Shown piece by piece: positions 12,199-26,100 of a stretch of 64,000 nt of DNA (the first letter of the stretch is position 1; every line of letters starts with the position of its first letter). The notes under the pieces are model-generated. The model did no database searches, was not told where the DNA came from, and saw nothing but the letters and a program-made list of their open reading frames with translations. The stretch is from Tyto alba. Taxonomy: Eukaryota > Chordata > Aves > Strigiformes > Tytonidae. The stretch is from the NCBI RefSeq assembly GCF_018691265.1, contig NW_024881301.1, positions 14,940,752-15,004,751 of the forward strand, given 5' to 3'. Both the position numbers and the translations under genes were made by a program.

Positions 12199-15100
12199 CA
12201 AAATGTACTAAAATATTAATGTGGGATTAGGTGATACAAATAATAAGTCATGTTGGAAAAAGATTAAGGAGATTATAGGACATTTCTATTGAATTGTTCA
12301 GTTTAATAGCTATGGTTGTAATTTATAAGCTTTACCTGTGAGGTAGAGGCACACATGGAAGGTCTATTTGTTCATTTTTATCTTAGGCATGATAATGGCC
12401 CCTGAGGAAATCCTTATAATCTACATCTGAATACTTTCTAAGATTTCTTAATTAATTTATTTTAATACAAAAATAAGATATCCATATATTTTAATTTAAA
12501 ATGTAGTGTTTTCTAAGTAAGGAAATAAATTATGTCAATCTGTTTTTCTTTCAAAAAGCTTGGTCATGTAGGACATTGTAACTAATTTCACATGCGTTTC
12601 ACTAATAAGAGAAACATAAATGCCTCAGAAATCCAAGGGAGTAATTTCTTTGTTCTACTGAACTAAAACTGTCAAGCTACTGAAAGCTGGATAAGTGAAA
12701 TAAGATAATCAACAAATAATCTTCCTTATTCTTTCATAAGTTGCACTAAAACCTTTTGTAAAGGTGAATTTCTACTTCATTTTTAAGAACATTTATTGCT
12801 AAAAATTACTCCAACCCTGTTCAATTACCCATACCTTTCAAAAATCACTCCAGTGTCTGTTTACTTTTTCAAACTTCCCGTTCTTCTCAATTTCATCAAG
12901 AGAAAGCAAATACTTGCTAAACATTTATCAGAGGAGGAGCATGTGGAGTAGAAAAGCCTAGATACTGAATTGCAGTGACAATCAATTTTATATTCTTGTC
13001 TCAGCACCCTGGCATGCAGTTGTGTTCACTGATCTGGTGCTCCAATTTTGTTTCTCCTTTGCCTGCCCATGGTACCACCAGCTGGAACTAACGCAGCCAG
13101 CTGCTATGTGCAGCTCAGCTTTTGAATACATGATACACTAAGAAAATAAATGAAGTGACACTCTAAACTTTTTGGTCTATATAACCCAGAATGTGAAACC
13201 ACAGCCATATTGATACATTCACCTATTATAACATTCAAGCTTTGCTGCCCCTCATCAGCCTCTGAACAGTCAATTTCCATGGCCATTCAAAAGGTTAAGA
13301 GCTGGGATAGATTCAGTGATTTAAAATACTTATTAAGATCTAGGAACTCTATTGAAACTGCTGTGCTGCCTAACTGCTATAAAATATCACAGTGTGCGCT
13401 ACAAACATTTCTTGTCTTTCAGTGGTAACCCAGAAGACTTGACTAGTCTTGTAGTCTAAAAACAATTAACACCCTTGCATTCTCCTGTCTGAAGAGTCAG
13501 TCTTTAAATCCCACAACAATATCTCTGTATTTAAAACTGCACGAAGGAATAAGCTTTATGGAATTTAGCAAATGTAGAATTAAGGCTGCATGGATGAGTT
13601 TATTTTAGCTAGTAAACACAGGCATATGAAATCTTTTCACAAGATTGTACACTGCATTTCTTATAAGGCTTTATTTCAGCAAGGAATAAATGGGGTAGGT
13701 AATAGGTAAAATTGCAAGTTGATTACCTAATTACCTTCAGTGCACAGGCTGCTCTCTTCAGTACATCCTGTGACTTTTCTGGGACTTCCAGAGCATATGC
13801 CCTTTGGTTGTCTTTTGAAATTGATAGGTGGTTACTTCTCTACTTTCCATCTGCATGGACTTGATCCAAAAGTACAGCACACCCCAAGTGCCATTCAGGA
13901 AAACCGATTACAAAATGAGTTGTTCTGCATCTTACCTTATGTATCAAGTTCAGTGCGCTCATCTCTTGATTATTCTACTCTCACAACTTCATACCAAGTG
14001 CGTGATGTCCTCTTTATCATTGTCACTCCTTTTTATCATTCTGCCACTGTCCAATTTTGTATCTCTGATTTTTTTTCCTTTGCTTCTGCTTTTTTAAAGT
14101 TTCTTGTCCATTACCTTTATAACAGCCACATGATCTTAATCCAGTGCTGTTCACTAAGGTTTATGTTTAGAGAACAAGGGAGACAGCAACCTGAATGTTC
14201 CTTCCTGCATTTATGTTGCTTCTGGAAACTGTAGAGATTCCTCTGTCAGAGAAACTGCTCAGTTCTCATTTTCATCAGGCAGAAAACTCTTGAAAGGCTC
14301 TGAAGAAAAATTTAGTCAGGTTAACCCCTGAGGGCCATAGGATGGAACCAATTTGAGGTAAACAAAGTCTTCTGAAAATGTAACTGCCACACTGCTGTTT
14401 GTAGTAACTTTTCAGATAAAAGTTTGCAGGACAGTACGCATCTCTGAAAGCATTCCGTTGCTAGGCTGTCCGAGCCTGCAGCCTAAACATGGAGGTGCTG
14501 GCACTTATCTCTTTAATTTTTTTAATGCGAGTAAAACATATTTTCCTTGTGATTCATTCTGAGAAACAGCCAAGTTGTTTAAGCCAAAAACCTGCTTTAA
14601 TCTACTTTCAAGATCAATTAAAAATGTGTTCTCATGCAAACACATGGCATGGAAAACGTCTGCCTTGAGGAATTAAAATTTAGCAGAACTATAAGTAATG
14701 GAAAAGAGGATTAAAAAATAGTGCATCTGAGAGTAACTGTAAAATCATTTCTGTCTATGGTGTTACAGAACTCTGTCAGTGAAACAAAGTTAGTATTGGT
14801 ACAAAAGGCCCGACTGCACTTCCTGTTAACTGTAGCGAATTCAGCTCTCTCTCCCATACATGCATTTTGCAAGATCAGTTAGATCTGTGAACTCACACTA
14901 AATTCACTGTCCTCTGTGAAGTTTGCCTATAAACTCCATGTAATGCCAAAGGAAAAAAAATTGTGCAGTAAGAACTTTAAATGCCAAGGTTTTGTCTCAT
15001 GGTTTCTTGATTTCATCCAGTTTATATGTACAAATTAAGAATAATACAGAAAATACTTGGCCAAAGTGCACTTCTCCACATGCTGATGTTTGAAAGCCAG

Positions 15101-17910
15101 TCACTGCCACCAATCAAAGTGTAATATCTCTAAGTTTTTGCCTGTGACTTGTCCTGGAGGTTACTAACTTGTCCATATGACGTGTAGATGAGGAATTATC
15201 CCTTCTCTACTGACTTACACAACAATCAATTTTTATGTTTTTTAAAATTTAAGGCAAGATTTAAATGCCTCAACAATTCACAGGTGTGAAAAAAAAAAGA
15301 ACTGTTGGAAATGAATAAAAATATTATGCATATTTTTTTCAGAGGAAAAAAACTTCTGCTTAGCTGCTATCACCAGCACCTTGAACTGTATAGTGTTCCA
15401 CTTATAAGTGTTCTCCTCAGGTAGCTTACATGAGGTTTACTCTTTTCAGTAACTCAAAGTGGAAATTTCTGTGGAAGTTGGCAGTAGCTTGAATGGCCAT
15501 TGCCATTTTCAGTGTCAGAAATGGCTTTTATCAAGCCATAGACAGCAAAAGCTATAACTATAAACAGAAGCAGCAGCTTCAGAGTTTGAGAGAAATAATG
15601 GACTAATTTAAGAGGATATTATTATCTTCATATTATCTATATACCTTACCGTGTCATTCAGTGAAAGCTGTGAAGAAATCATACAGCCTCTATGATTTTG
15701 TACAGGTGATGTTACTTCCATGTTATTTCCCTAACAAACCAGCCTCAGTTTCACTGTGTACAAAAAATATTTCTTCAGGTGACTTTCTATTCAGATGATG
15801 ATATCACTGATCTTTTGTTTATTGGAGGTACTGGTGTAGGTCTACATCAGTAACCTAAACATCATCAAAGCAGAACTTGAATACAGCTACTATACAATAA
15901 TCTGTCCCCTGGCACAGTTTTGACTCACGACAAATAGCATCTTCCTTGGCATTGCAGAAATTGCACTGAGGATAACCAAGGTCAGGGTTCATTCATGACA
16001 GACAGTATGAATAAGGTCAAACTATTTTGGCTGGCAAGAGATCTTATCTGCCCAGGCAAATACCATTTGCCATTGAGGCCAGAGAAAGGGGGATGCTTTG
16101 GTTTACTGTCATAGACACTGCTGGCACAGAAACTGAAGGCCAGCAGGAAATATTGCTCTAACTTGACTATAAGAAGAAACACCAAAACCCCTGTCAGAAA
16201 TTGTCAGGTTCAGAAGCAAGAATTCCCCATGCATACCATAATACAGCATTTGGTTCTAATCTCAAGAAATGCAAAAAACTAACCGTGACTATTGCTTTAG
16301 GCTAACAGTGCATCTAGGCCCATACCATGCCTCAGACAGTAACTGACTAGTAGAAATGTAATAAGGAGTGAAGTAACAGGGAAAGCAATGTGTGAATGAG
16401 GGACTGTCTGAGCCAGAACTGGGTGTTCAAACATGAAAATTCTTCCAGCACAGATCCCCAGACATGTGTGTGACTTGTTTAGCAAGGTCACCACTTGGTT
16501 TTAAGTAGAATGTACTACAAAAATAAAATCATAAAATCTTCTAAATCTTCTTCCGTAAGAAAATAAACAAACCAGCCAACCAAGAAATAGTAAGTGAATA
16601 GCTCTCCAATCACTAATGTACCTCCAAGTAATTTATATAAGTAGAGGAAATCACCATAGTCTGCTAGACCTCTGTACAATTCTTAAACCACAAGTATTCT
16701 CTTAGTACTTTGTATAACTCCCTCTGCTACACTTTGAAACCAGATATCCACTTCCGCATTACCTGCATTTTTATTGCACACTGGATAACCTAGTTAGTGC
16801 ATAAACAGCTTCATTCAAAGTTAAGCAGGTTTGGATCCATAGCATTTTCTTTTAGTGATCCTAACACAAACTACAGATACTCAGGTCTCCTTTTTTATGT
16901 AGGATTCAACCAATTTTCTATTGTTTAGGCTATGTGATCTGTAGAGCAAATGAGAGGTAACTTCTTATCGACAAGAAAAAGCTGTCTGATAAATCACAAA
17001 GATGAATAATTTATATCACAGGAGCAGAGAAAACAGCATTTCACACTGCTTTTCATACAAAATGTCACATGAATTCCAAATGGACCAAACAATTTGTGTG
17101 AGTTTGAGACTAAATTAATTGCCAGAAGTGGAAAGAGAAAGGAGGAGAAATCTCAGTATTGTTGTGATTATAGTTTACTCAAGGAAAGGGATTATGATCC
17201 AGCTATTCTGTTTTCTATATTGACTTAAATAGAGAAATAAATTAAAACTACCAAATCAATGCAAAGGAATAATTATAGTACACATTCAAACAGTATCGGT
17301 ACTGCAAATAAGGCAGGATTTGTCTAGGTTTTTTTTTTCCACACTCAATTTCAGTCAGGTTAGAGGAAAACTATGAGGTTATTATTGTCTTGTTTCATAA
17401 TTAAGCATTAAAAAATCCTGCAGCTTGAAGAAATGTGATTGAATACTATTGTTATTACTGCAGCGTCATCTTGCGAATTTATTTACATATAACCTCACAG
17501 AAGATGTCTTGAAGTCTCTTAGTAGATGACTGAGCAGGTTTAGTATGCAACGGACAGACACACAATATCTGTCTGAAATAAAACAGCAGAAAGAAGTAGA
17601 AATAACATCCCTGGGAAAGAGGAGCCCCCACACTGTTAATGCAACAGGGAGGGTGTAGACATACAACTAGAGAGGCCTCCAGTGCAGCTGTGGAGCACTG
17701 TGAACAGCTGGTCTCACCTCCCTCCCTCCCTGCCTCGAAGTAAGGATTAGTGGTTTGGGCTCTGTGTTGCATTAATCCTATGAGTGCAGGGCATCCAAGC
17801 CAGCACAGCCTGGAGTTTCTCATATCTACTTTATGAGCAGGCTATAAGATGGTGATTTTATGTATTTATATTGAATGTCACTCTCTTTCCCTCTGTCTGT
17901 TACTTCCTTT
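12199..17910. other. Gene-free AT-rich DNA
   Basis: No gene or repeat family recognised. The longest plus-strand frame of the window (164 codons, 13740-14234) lies here. It opens on a GTG and has the Phe/Leu/Ser/His-rich composition of a chance pyrimidine-rich frame, so I do not call it a gene. A CT-rich tract with CTCC repeats lies near 17716-17732. Confidence 0.55.
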
Positions 17911-18232
17911 TCATGGAATCATTGAGTGGTTTGGATTGGAAGTGGCCTCTAAAGATCATCTAGTCCAACCATCTTTTACTAGGTCTAGTAATCTTTCACT
18001 AGACCAGGTTGCTCAAAGCCCCATCTAACCAGACTTTGAACACTTCCAGTGATGGGGCATCCACAAATTCTATGTGCAACCTGTTCCAGTGCCTCACCAT
18101 CCACATAATAAAAAATATCTACCCTCTTTCAGTTTAAAACTATTGCCCCTTTTTCTGTAACTACAGACCTTGGTAAAAAGTCTTCCTCCAACTTTCTTAT
18201 AAGCCCACTTTATATATTGAAAGGCCACAATA
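17911..18232 (-). mobile_element. CR1 LINE 3' end
   Basis: The plus strand begins TCATGGAATCATTGAGTGG and continues GGAAGTGGCCTCTAAAGATC, CATCTAGTCCAACCATC, GAACACTTCCAGTGATGGGGC, CAACCTGTTCCAGTGCCTCACC and AAGTCTTCCTCCAACTTTC. This is the reverse complement of the CR1 3' region, with the terminal repeat at the left edge. It is a short, 5'-truncated copy of about 320 bp with no coding capacity. A small internal duplication (TAGGTCTAGTAATCTTTCACTAG region near 17980) distinguishes it from the consensus. Confidence 0.92.
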
Positions 18233-21200
18233 GTATTTTATTGCAATAGTTCTTCCTGTTTGAATTTGTAAAGGATGGCTTAAATCCAAACTACGTACAT
18301 AACATTAAAGACTTTACACAGTTGGAACCCAGTAATGACTTGAAACATTAAAAGTCAGACATGCACTTTAATAGCTTTCAGCAGACACATTTTTGTGCAT
18401 GGCATGATACATTCCTTTGCAAAGTGAGAATGTTGTCTAATATTTGATTAATCTCTGCTGTTAACTTGTAAATGCTGGGAAAGTGTTGCTTAGAAAAACT
18501 CAGTCCTTTAGGAAAAACAGCCTGTGGGAATTGTGTTCTTCTCAAATACTTAGGTTCTGCTTGGAAATATCTAAGTGTTTTGACATGTAACTGTGACCTT
18601 GCACAAGTATAAGACACAGAAAATACAAAATCATATAACAGTAAATAAAAAAATAAAAAAGCTATACAGATCTGCTTGAAATTGTTAGCTTGTCATGATA
18701 TTTCAAATACTCCTTTCAGTTCAATTTATCAGTTTTTGAAAGAAATTAAAAGCATGTAGAAAAGCACAAATATGAGATGTTTTTTCTACTCTTCATCGGT
18801 AGAGAGCACTGTTAGACAGCAACAGCTCTCAAAACCCTGTCACACCAAAAAAACACTGAAATGCTGTCTGCAGCCAGAGGTAGGGCACCGTAGATAATGA
18901 CAGAGTCAACTTCAAAATTAGAGAAAAAGCAAAATTAGACTTTGCATCATATTTTCAAAAAGTATGAATGATTTTTTTCACAAGATAATATTATAGACAT
19001 AACATTGGTAATTATGAATTCAGACACCTAAACATCATCTGTTCACATACACATCCACTGAGGGAAAAAAAAAACAACTGTTCCCAAAGAGGTACTTAGA
19101 ACAAATCTGTTGCACGCGATGAAGCTGTACACTCGTCCATATCAAGATGTTATCTGAAGATTAATAAGACCAAGTAAAATTAATTAAATTACAGTGGCAA
19201 AGGGAATTAAATGAAAATATTAAATGCATGGTACACAGTAGTCATTACTGGCCATATCTTCTGCTGGGTGGTGCTTCATGCTGCTTAATTGACTTTCTGG
19301 GAGTTGAGGGAAAATTTGCCACCATTTATCCTACAGTTTTTATATCAAGAATGGTAAGACTATTCAGACTAGTCAGGTCAGTAAGAAATGCCAATTGTCA
19401 TAGATATGAATAACCAAACCCATTATCAGGGTTTGGCAACTGAACTACATCCAGTTACTCTCAAGCAACAGTTTGGTCTTGATATCTTATAACTTTTCCT
19501 ATTGTAAGCACATACTATTTACTTGTAAATGAATTTCAGACTTATATGAAACTGTAGTTTAAAGCTAAAGAAGACTAACAAACACCAGATAACAGCTTTT
19601 CCCCCTCCTAAGTACATTAGTAACATGTTTGTGTATTCATATGGGAGACATAGGTACACGACAGTGTTCTCTCTATATAAGGAACTTTCTCATTTTAAAA
19701 AGTACAACTGACATCGCACATCAAATTGAGGCTTTTGGATGCCTCTCATCACTGCTGATGAACTGCCAGAATAATACAATTTGGAATTAATGTTTGAGTA
19801 AGAGATAGACAATCCCCAAAGTCTGGGTTGACTTAGATCCTTCCTAAAAGTACACTACAAATACCATATGTAAGAATGAAAATAGTTTCTCAATAGTTAA
19901 ATATAATTAAGTACAAAATCAACATTTTCAACCCTTTCTTCTCTCTCTCTTCTGTGTTCTTAAGCATTTTATGCAATATGATTAGACAGATGTGTAAACA
20001 AGAGTATCTGAAAATGTGAGGAAAGAGATTAATCACTTGCTCCAATTCTTGTTTAAATGTAGGAAAAAGCTTTCAGAATCCAGTTCCCTCAAATAATCAG
20101 GAGTTTCAGAGAAAAAAAATAAAATTAAAAGGAATTTAGGAAGAAATTTTTCCTTGTGGTGGCTTATTTCCCAGCTGCTTACTGCAAAGTACCTTCTTTG
20201 AGCTATTTTTTACTAGGCACTGTCAGATAAAGTAGGACAGTACAATCCATTAACCTATTGGTGCAACTAGTATGGCACTGACTACATTCTGGTGTAAATT
20301 TGAAAGACTTTGAGACTTTAGTTCTTTGAGACTAGCTCTCAGTCGCAAGTCTGTCTTGCCAGGAAAGGAATGATCCATCTACTTGGCACATACCCCTGCC
20401 TGACATCTGCCTGGCAAGGTTAAAAGCACAGGACAGAACCTCACTACATTCAAGGTCCTGGCATTTAAACAGCATGCTTAGTGCTTCTGTTTTTCAGCTA
20501 GGAGGGGGTAGCACATAATGGGTCTGTCTGTATGTGCTGGGCACCCAGATTTGGATTCATGTCTGCTCAAGTCATCAGTGGTGGAATGAAGATCCCAGCA
20601 GAGCTTGACCCCAGATTCCATTCAAAGGTCTTTGGTGGTATTCTGGCAAAATCCATGAGTGAAGCAGTCAGAGCGTGTAGATTAATCTATGCAAAACTGT
20701 ACTGCAGACAATGGAACCATCCTCATCAAATCCTCCACAGACATTTCAAAGAGATTTTTTTCATACTTTGTGCACAACACACCACTTGTTTAATTCACAT
20801 AAGGGAAGTTATTGTGTGCACATATGAAAAGCCTTTTACAATTGCTTGAGCTATAGAAAAACAATTTAAAAAGCTGTCTTTTATCACCAAGACATGGTAT
20901 TTTTACAGCATCCAAGAGGAAATGACCCTATCAGAGGGGTATGATTCCATCACCTGTGTAACACAATGGTGTTCTTGTGGAAGGTATTTATATGAGAGCA
21001 AATTTCAAAGCTGATTCCCCCAAAAGGCAATTGTTGTCTTCAAAAATCTCAATAAACATCTTTACTTAAATCTTCACCCCACAGTGGGTTTCATTCCACT
21101 CTGCCCACAAACATAAGGAGCACATCAATCCTCAAGGGCCTGCTCACTGCATCGCTCAGGCTTGAACAACTGCTGCCCTGCTCATCCTCCACTGACTAGT

Positions 21201-21329
21201 AAAAGATGCCTGCCATAGAAGTGAAAGATTGCTACCTTTCAGTCACCATTTTGCACAGTTCTGCAGAGGCGTAAATCAGCTGCATAAGGTTTAGTGGCAG
21301 AGTATCGTCAGCCTGGGTTTTATAATTTT
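18233..21329. other. Gene-free AT-rich DNA
   Basis: No gene or repeat family recognised. A 105-codon frame at 20532-20849 has no recognisable domain. Composition is more balanced from about 21060 towards the LINE relic that follows. Confidence 0.55.
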
Positions 21330-21650
21330 CCATGCAGTTGAGCCAGACTGCCTCCCTGACCTTGTATTTCTCTCTCCTTCCCCTTCCTGCAGAGCGCCTG
21401 GTTCTTCACTGTCCCTGCCTGCAATCTTGCCACTGTTGGTGCCAGAACCTTCCCAACTGCTGCTTCTGCCATCTGGAACAGCCTTCCCATATCTCACTGC
21501 TTCATTGCCCCTTTGTCTCTGTTCAAATCTCTATCCTTTCTTCCTCATCTATTACTACATCATTTTTTTCCTTTCTTCTGCTGTTACTTATTTTTTAACT
21601 CTGTAATGCCCTCGGGCTCCAGCTTGTGCAAAATATGCTAAAATAAGAAA
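21330..21650 (+). mobile_element. Ancient non-CR1 LINE relic (L2-like RT C-terminus)
   Basis: Around 21430-21535 the plus strand encodes VGARTFPTAASAIWNSLP followed about 10 residues later by LSLFKS. The pattern G-x-R-x-F-x-x-A-A-x-x-x-WNSLP...FK is a hallmark of the C-terminal region of L2/CR1/Jockey-group LINE polymerases and is not part of the usual avian CR1 3' end. Downstream, TCTGTAATGCCCTCGGGC near 21600 may be the remains of a 3' UTR. The frame is closed by stops on both sides and is pyrimidine-rich. Family assignment within the group is uncertain. Confidence 0.5.
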
Positions 21651-23065
21651 CAGCTTGTTCAATAACATTTGATAGTTGTTCTGATAATTTTAGAATCTGA
21701 AAGAAATAAAGAAAATAAATGAGAAATAAAGAGAGGTTAGGCTGTAAATAGAAAGCTAATAAGAACAAATTTAATGGTAAGAATAGTACTCATTTTAAAG
21801 GGATTTCACTTATTTGAGGGGCAGCTCATCATTATATAGCCAGAAGCAGGGAATTCCAACCTTCCTGAACACCTGTGGTGTGCTAAATCCAACTCACTCT
21901 CCATTCTGCCCGGTTCAGGTAATTTGTGGTAGCACGTAGTTCTTCCTTATCCCAGGCCAATGCTTAGAGCAGCAGACTTCTGAGCAGCTACCTGACATTT
22001 ATACATCTTGGCTGCTCTTCCCTGACAGGATTCAGGATTCCTGAACCTGACTGGCATGACAGAGAACCAAAGCCCCTGAATACACGATCCCTTGCACTTC
22101 AAATAGCACTAAAGCCATGCAGAGAGCGTTCTGGGGGAGCTCTGTTCCTGCATTACAGTGCAGAAGCCAATATTCTGAGGGAGTAGATTTTGATTATACA
22201 GAAGCCTCTCTGCAACAAATATGAAAATATGATGATTTGCCTTTTTTCACAAAGCCCATGCCTGAATATGTTAAATCCATGTATTGATTATGTGGCTCAT
22301 TTTATTGTTCATTTAATCAAAAGCACCTGACAAAGTGTGTTCCTATAACTATGTATGTAACTGTGGAATTAACCACCCAAGGGCCCTGAATTTTTCACGA
22401 GGAAAGGCTTAGAAACAGTTTACAAAACTGTATATGGCACAGAATACAAGACATCTTGCTATTTTTACAATGCCTATATGTGGGATACCATGAAACACAC
22501 AGGCACCTCATACGGTTCTCTGTATATAGTCAGACAGGAGTACTTTGCAGTACGTGCTGTGGTTCCTGTCTTCCTGATTGCCTGGATGAGGTGACCTGCC
22601 TCATCTGTCCTCTGGCCGACAGACCTGTATACTCATATAAACCTTTGGATGAAAATCTGGTACATACTGTGGTCCCACCCAAACAGGCAGTATAACTCCC
22701 AGATCCCACACTGTAATCTATTTTTGGCCTCCAGTATTCACAAAGAGAAAACTCAGTTTTTCAAAAATGATTTCTAATTTCACATTCACCACAAATATGC
22801 AACATATTTCATTATCATAGACATGTATAAAAGTTCTGCCACCCTCAGAATTCTAGCCTGCGTTCAGTTACAGAAAGCATTTTTTTTTGTGTGTTTTTTG
22901 ACAAATAAAGTATTTGAACAAAGTTCTGCTACTTAAAGAGTAGATGCCCACTTATGCCTACAGTTTTTTCTGATCAAATTTACATACTGTCTGGGCCACT
23001 ATCACAATTACAAATATAAATCCAGTATTCGCTCCTAATATTTGCTCCTTAAATGACTACACATC
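21651..23065. other. Gene-free AT-rich DNA
   Basis: No gene recognised. An A-rich stretch with AAATAAAGA repeats lies near 21705-21735. A 79-codon frame at 22456-22695 with several cysteines matches no domain that I know. Confidence 0.55.
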
Positions 23066-23115
23066 ATTGGTAATTTACACTAATCTAAAGATTGGTAATT
23101 TACACTAATCTTTAG
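23066..23115. repeat. 25-bp tandem duplication with inverted arms
   Basis: ATTGGTAATTTACACTAATC plus T occurs at 23066-23086 and again, identical, at 23091-23111. The 4-bp linkers are AAAG and TTAG. In addition CTAAAGATT (23085-23093) is the reverse complement of AATCTTTAG (23107-23115), so the second copy could fold into a small hairpin. Confidence 0.93.
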
Positions 23116-26100
23116 AAAGTGCATGCACATGTGGATACACAAATTGCACAAATAACTTAGGTTTCTTTTTTAAACTGCTACCATGTGTATCCTAAAAGAG
23201 ATGTTAAATTCTAACTTTGGGACAATTTATACTTAAAATGTCACATAGGTCAGCTAGTCACACAGGAGTGAAAAAATCCGCTAATGTGGAAAATAAAATT
23301 TAAAGTTAAACTTCTCACATAATTAAAAAATGGCAATATTTTTTTTTTAATTGACACTGTACAATTAGTAGTTAGTTCATTCCATATTATACTGGAGAAT
23401 AAAGAAAATTGAATCAGTTTGTAGCAGAACATTGCTGACGTTGCTAATGATGATGTAACAGCAAGTAACCATGGTGTAATAAAGGAATCTCTAATGCAGA
23501 CACATAGTTAGTCTAAACAGGAGCCTGGACAAGTCATGGTGGACTACTCAGGATTAAAGCTTTAAGTATCCTGAGTTGTTATGCAGGACTCAAACAGAAA
23601 AGAAGCAGGGAGGCCATTTCTGTGATTCTGGGAAACATTTGGGAGGAAGCCAAAAAGAAAACTGCAGACTGCTCAAATGAGACTTGCAGAGGACACAGAG
23701 AATGCAGAAAACAAAGAGGGAAAAGAAAAGATCATTATTCATAGGTAGTTGAGAATGGATAAGACATAATAACATCTCACAGGTGATTTGGTACTACATA
23801 CTAACATAGGTCAGACTAAATCTGATGGTGACACATCAAATGTATCACACTTAACAGTCACTAGGAATGGATCATGTCTTTCTTTCACTGTAGTCTCTTA
23901 ATGATGTGTATATGTTTATATAGTCAGCCTTGTTTCTTAAACCCACATGCTCATCTCTCTCTTCCGTATGTTCAAGATGTGAGACAACTGGCTGGGAATC
24001 TTTCAGCACTGTGCCACATTCACTGACTCACTGCAGCTCAGTGACATCTGCAAATCTGTGTCTAACACAAAATTTTAGCGAAGCAATACAAAGTAATAGA
24101 TTGTCAAAGAATTGAGCTGTGTAATACTACCTTAATCTCAGTGCCTAGGAAATAAAAGGATTTTTCAGAGAATAAAGTCTCAGTCTTTTTAAAGTGTATG
24201 TGTGTGTTAGATCAAAAAAGCATGCAGCAATCTCTGCAGTTGCTTTTTTGGTTTTGAATATTCCTTGGTGAGGGTTCAGCTGCACCACTCTCTGTGTGCT
24301 TGTACTTGCTCCCAGAGTCTACTTTTCAACTAATTGCACTTGCCTTGTTGAAAGGGTCCCAGAATTAATTATTTTGGCTATATCAGTAGCATAGGTCTAG
24401 AGTTTTCTAGACTTCAAGAGAATTATCTCTTAAAAGAGATAACCAAGACTACAGAGGTAGTAATAAAAGGACAGGAGGATTTAGGAGACAATTTAATATT
24501 AAGCTCGTAAAGGGACATGGATCATGATGTAGATAGATATTTGCTAGAAAATGAACTAGGTTCATTTAAAAAAAAAAAATCGGTGAATATCTGTCAGATG
24601 GGAATATTTTCAGCCACTTCCGCATCCCAGGCTAGATTGGAAAGACCACAGCACAAAATTCTATAGCTCATTTGCTTGATGCTCCCAGTACCAACTTAAT
24701 GTCACTTTCAAGTCACTAACTGTACAAAACATTACCCAAGTAATTCAGTCCTGAATTTTCAAATGAAAGGGTTTTTTTTTTGTTTGGTGTTGGTTTTTTG
24801 TTTTGTTTTTGAAGTGTTTTGATTCAGGAATCTGTCTCGTGAATGATGGGATATAGCTACACAAACAAATTAGCACAAAGGAAGCTAATGTGAGGATTTT
24901 CAGCTTGATAAGTGCCGTGTGATATCTATTCATTTGTACGATTTTATCCTGCAACACACAAAACAGTTTATCCCTTGCTGAATATAGGGTATTCTACCTT
25001 GCAATTTATTTTTCAGAAAGATCATGAAACTGCAGTTGTTCTGAGTAGAGGATTTTGTGAAAACATACACCCACAATTTGTGCTAAAGGACTGCTCTGCA
25101 GCAGGCAGTGATTTCACTGATTTTTGACAAACTTTTGCTCCTGTCACTTTAATGAGTTGTAAATTTCTGAAATTTTTAGCTTATTCTATTTTAAAAGTTA
25201 ATTGACCTGATTTTTTCTTTCCTGAAAATAAAATGTTTTTCATCTACTAGTTAAGTATGGAGTTGTATTCTATTCTTATTGTTATTAAGCATGATGTCTA
25301 ATAATTTTTCTGTTCAGATCTTTCACAACTAAGCAAGTAATAAAACTCTTTCTGTTCTTTGATGGCAATAAAATTCTTCAGTCTAATTAGAGAGCTCCAG
25401 ATTCAATATGAAGAATGAAATGGAGGATAACCTGAAATCTGATTTTGTTTCATCACAGAAATGTAATTTACCAACATGAAATAGAGATTTAAAAGAAGAA
25501 CAAAAGGTTTTCACTATAAGCATTCTGTATAAATGAGGCCGTTATCTACATGGAGTTCAAAATGTACAGACAAGTCGGCCTTACACAGTAATTGTGACCT
25601 TCAGCACCATCCATCTGCTACAGTGTAAATTAGAAACTATCAACCAAAGGATCCAACTTTGAGCTGATGAGATCATTTAGATATCGTCAGTTCTAAACAT
25701 TTCTTCTGCAGTCTGCAGTTCTATCTAATTAATTAGTATCAAGGAAAAAAATCACAGGCATGGTAGATGCTTTTTTCCCATCTCTATTGCTGCACTATAA
25801 CAGCTCAATACAAAATAGGGGAATGAATGGGAAGAAGTCAATAATACTGGATGGAAACAGTGGCATAGAGACAGAAATGTAGGTGTTTAGCACACACAGA
25901 GAGTGCTGGACAACATTTTCAAAACCAAATAAAAAATTTTGAGTGCTTTAATTTTGAGGAATCTCAAGCTGAAGTCTTACATGTCTTTGGCAAAAGTTTA
26001 ACAGATATATATTATCTCCTATAGATACTCTTTCAAAGTCAGTTAGGATACAAATCAATTCCATATTGGTAGTGTTTATGAACAGCAATGGGATTGTGAA

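Noticed and set aside
13740..14234. Longest plus-strand open frame (164 codons)
   Set aside because: Opens on GTG, has chance-like Phe/Leu/Ser/His-rich composition, no domain or splice context, and a second overlapping frame is also open, as expected in pyrimidine-rich DNA.
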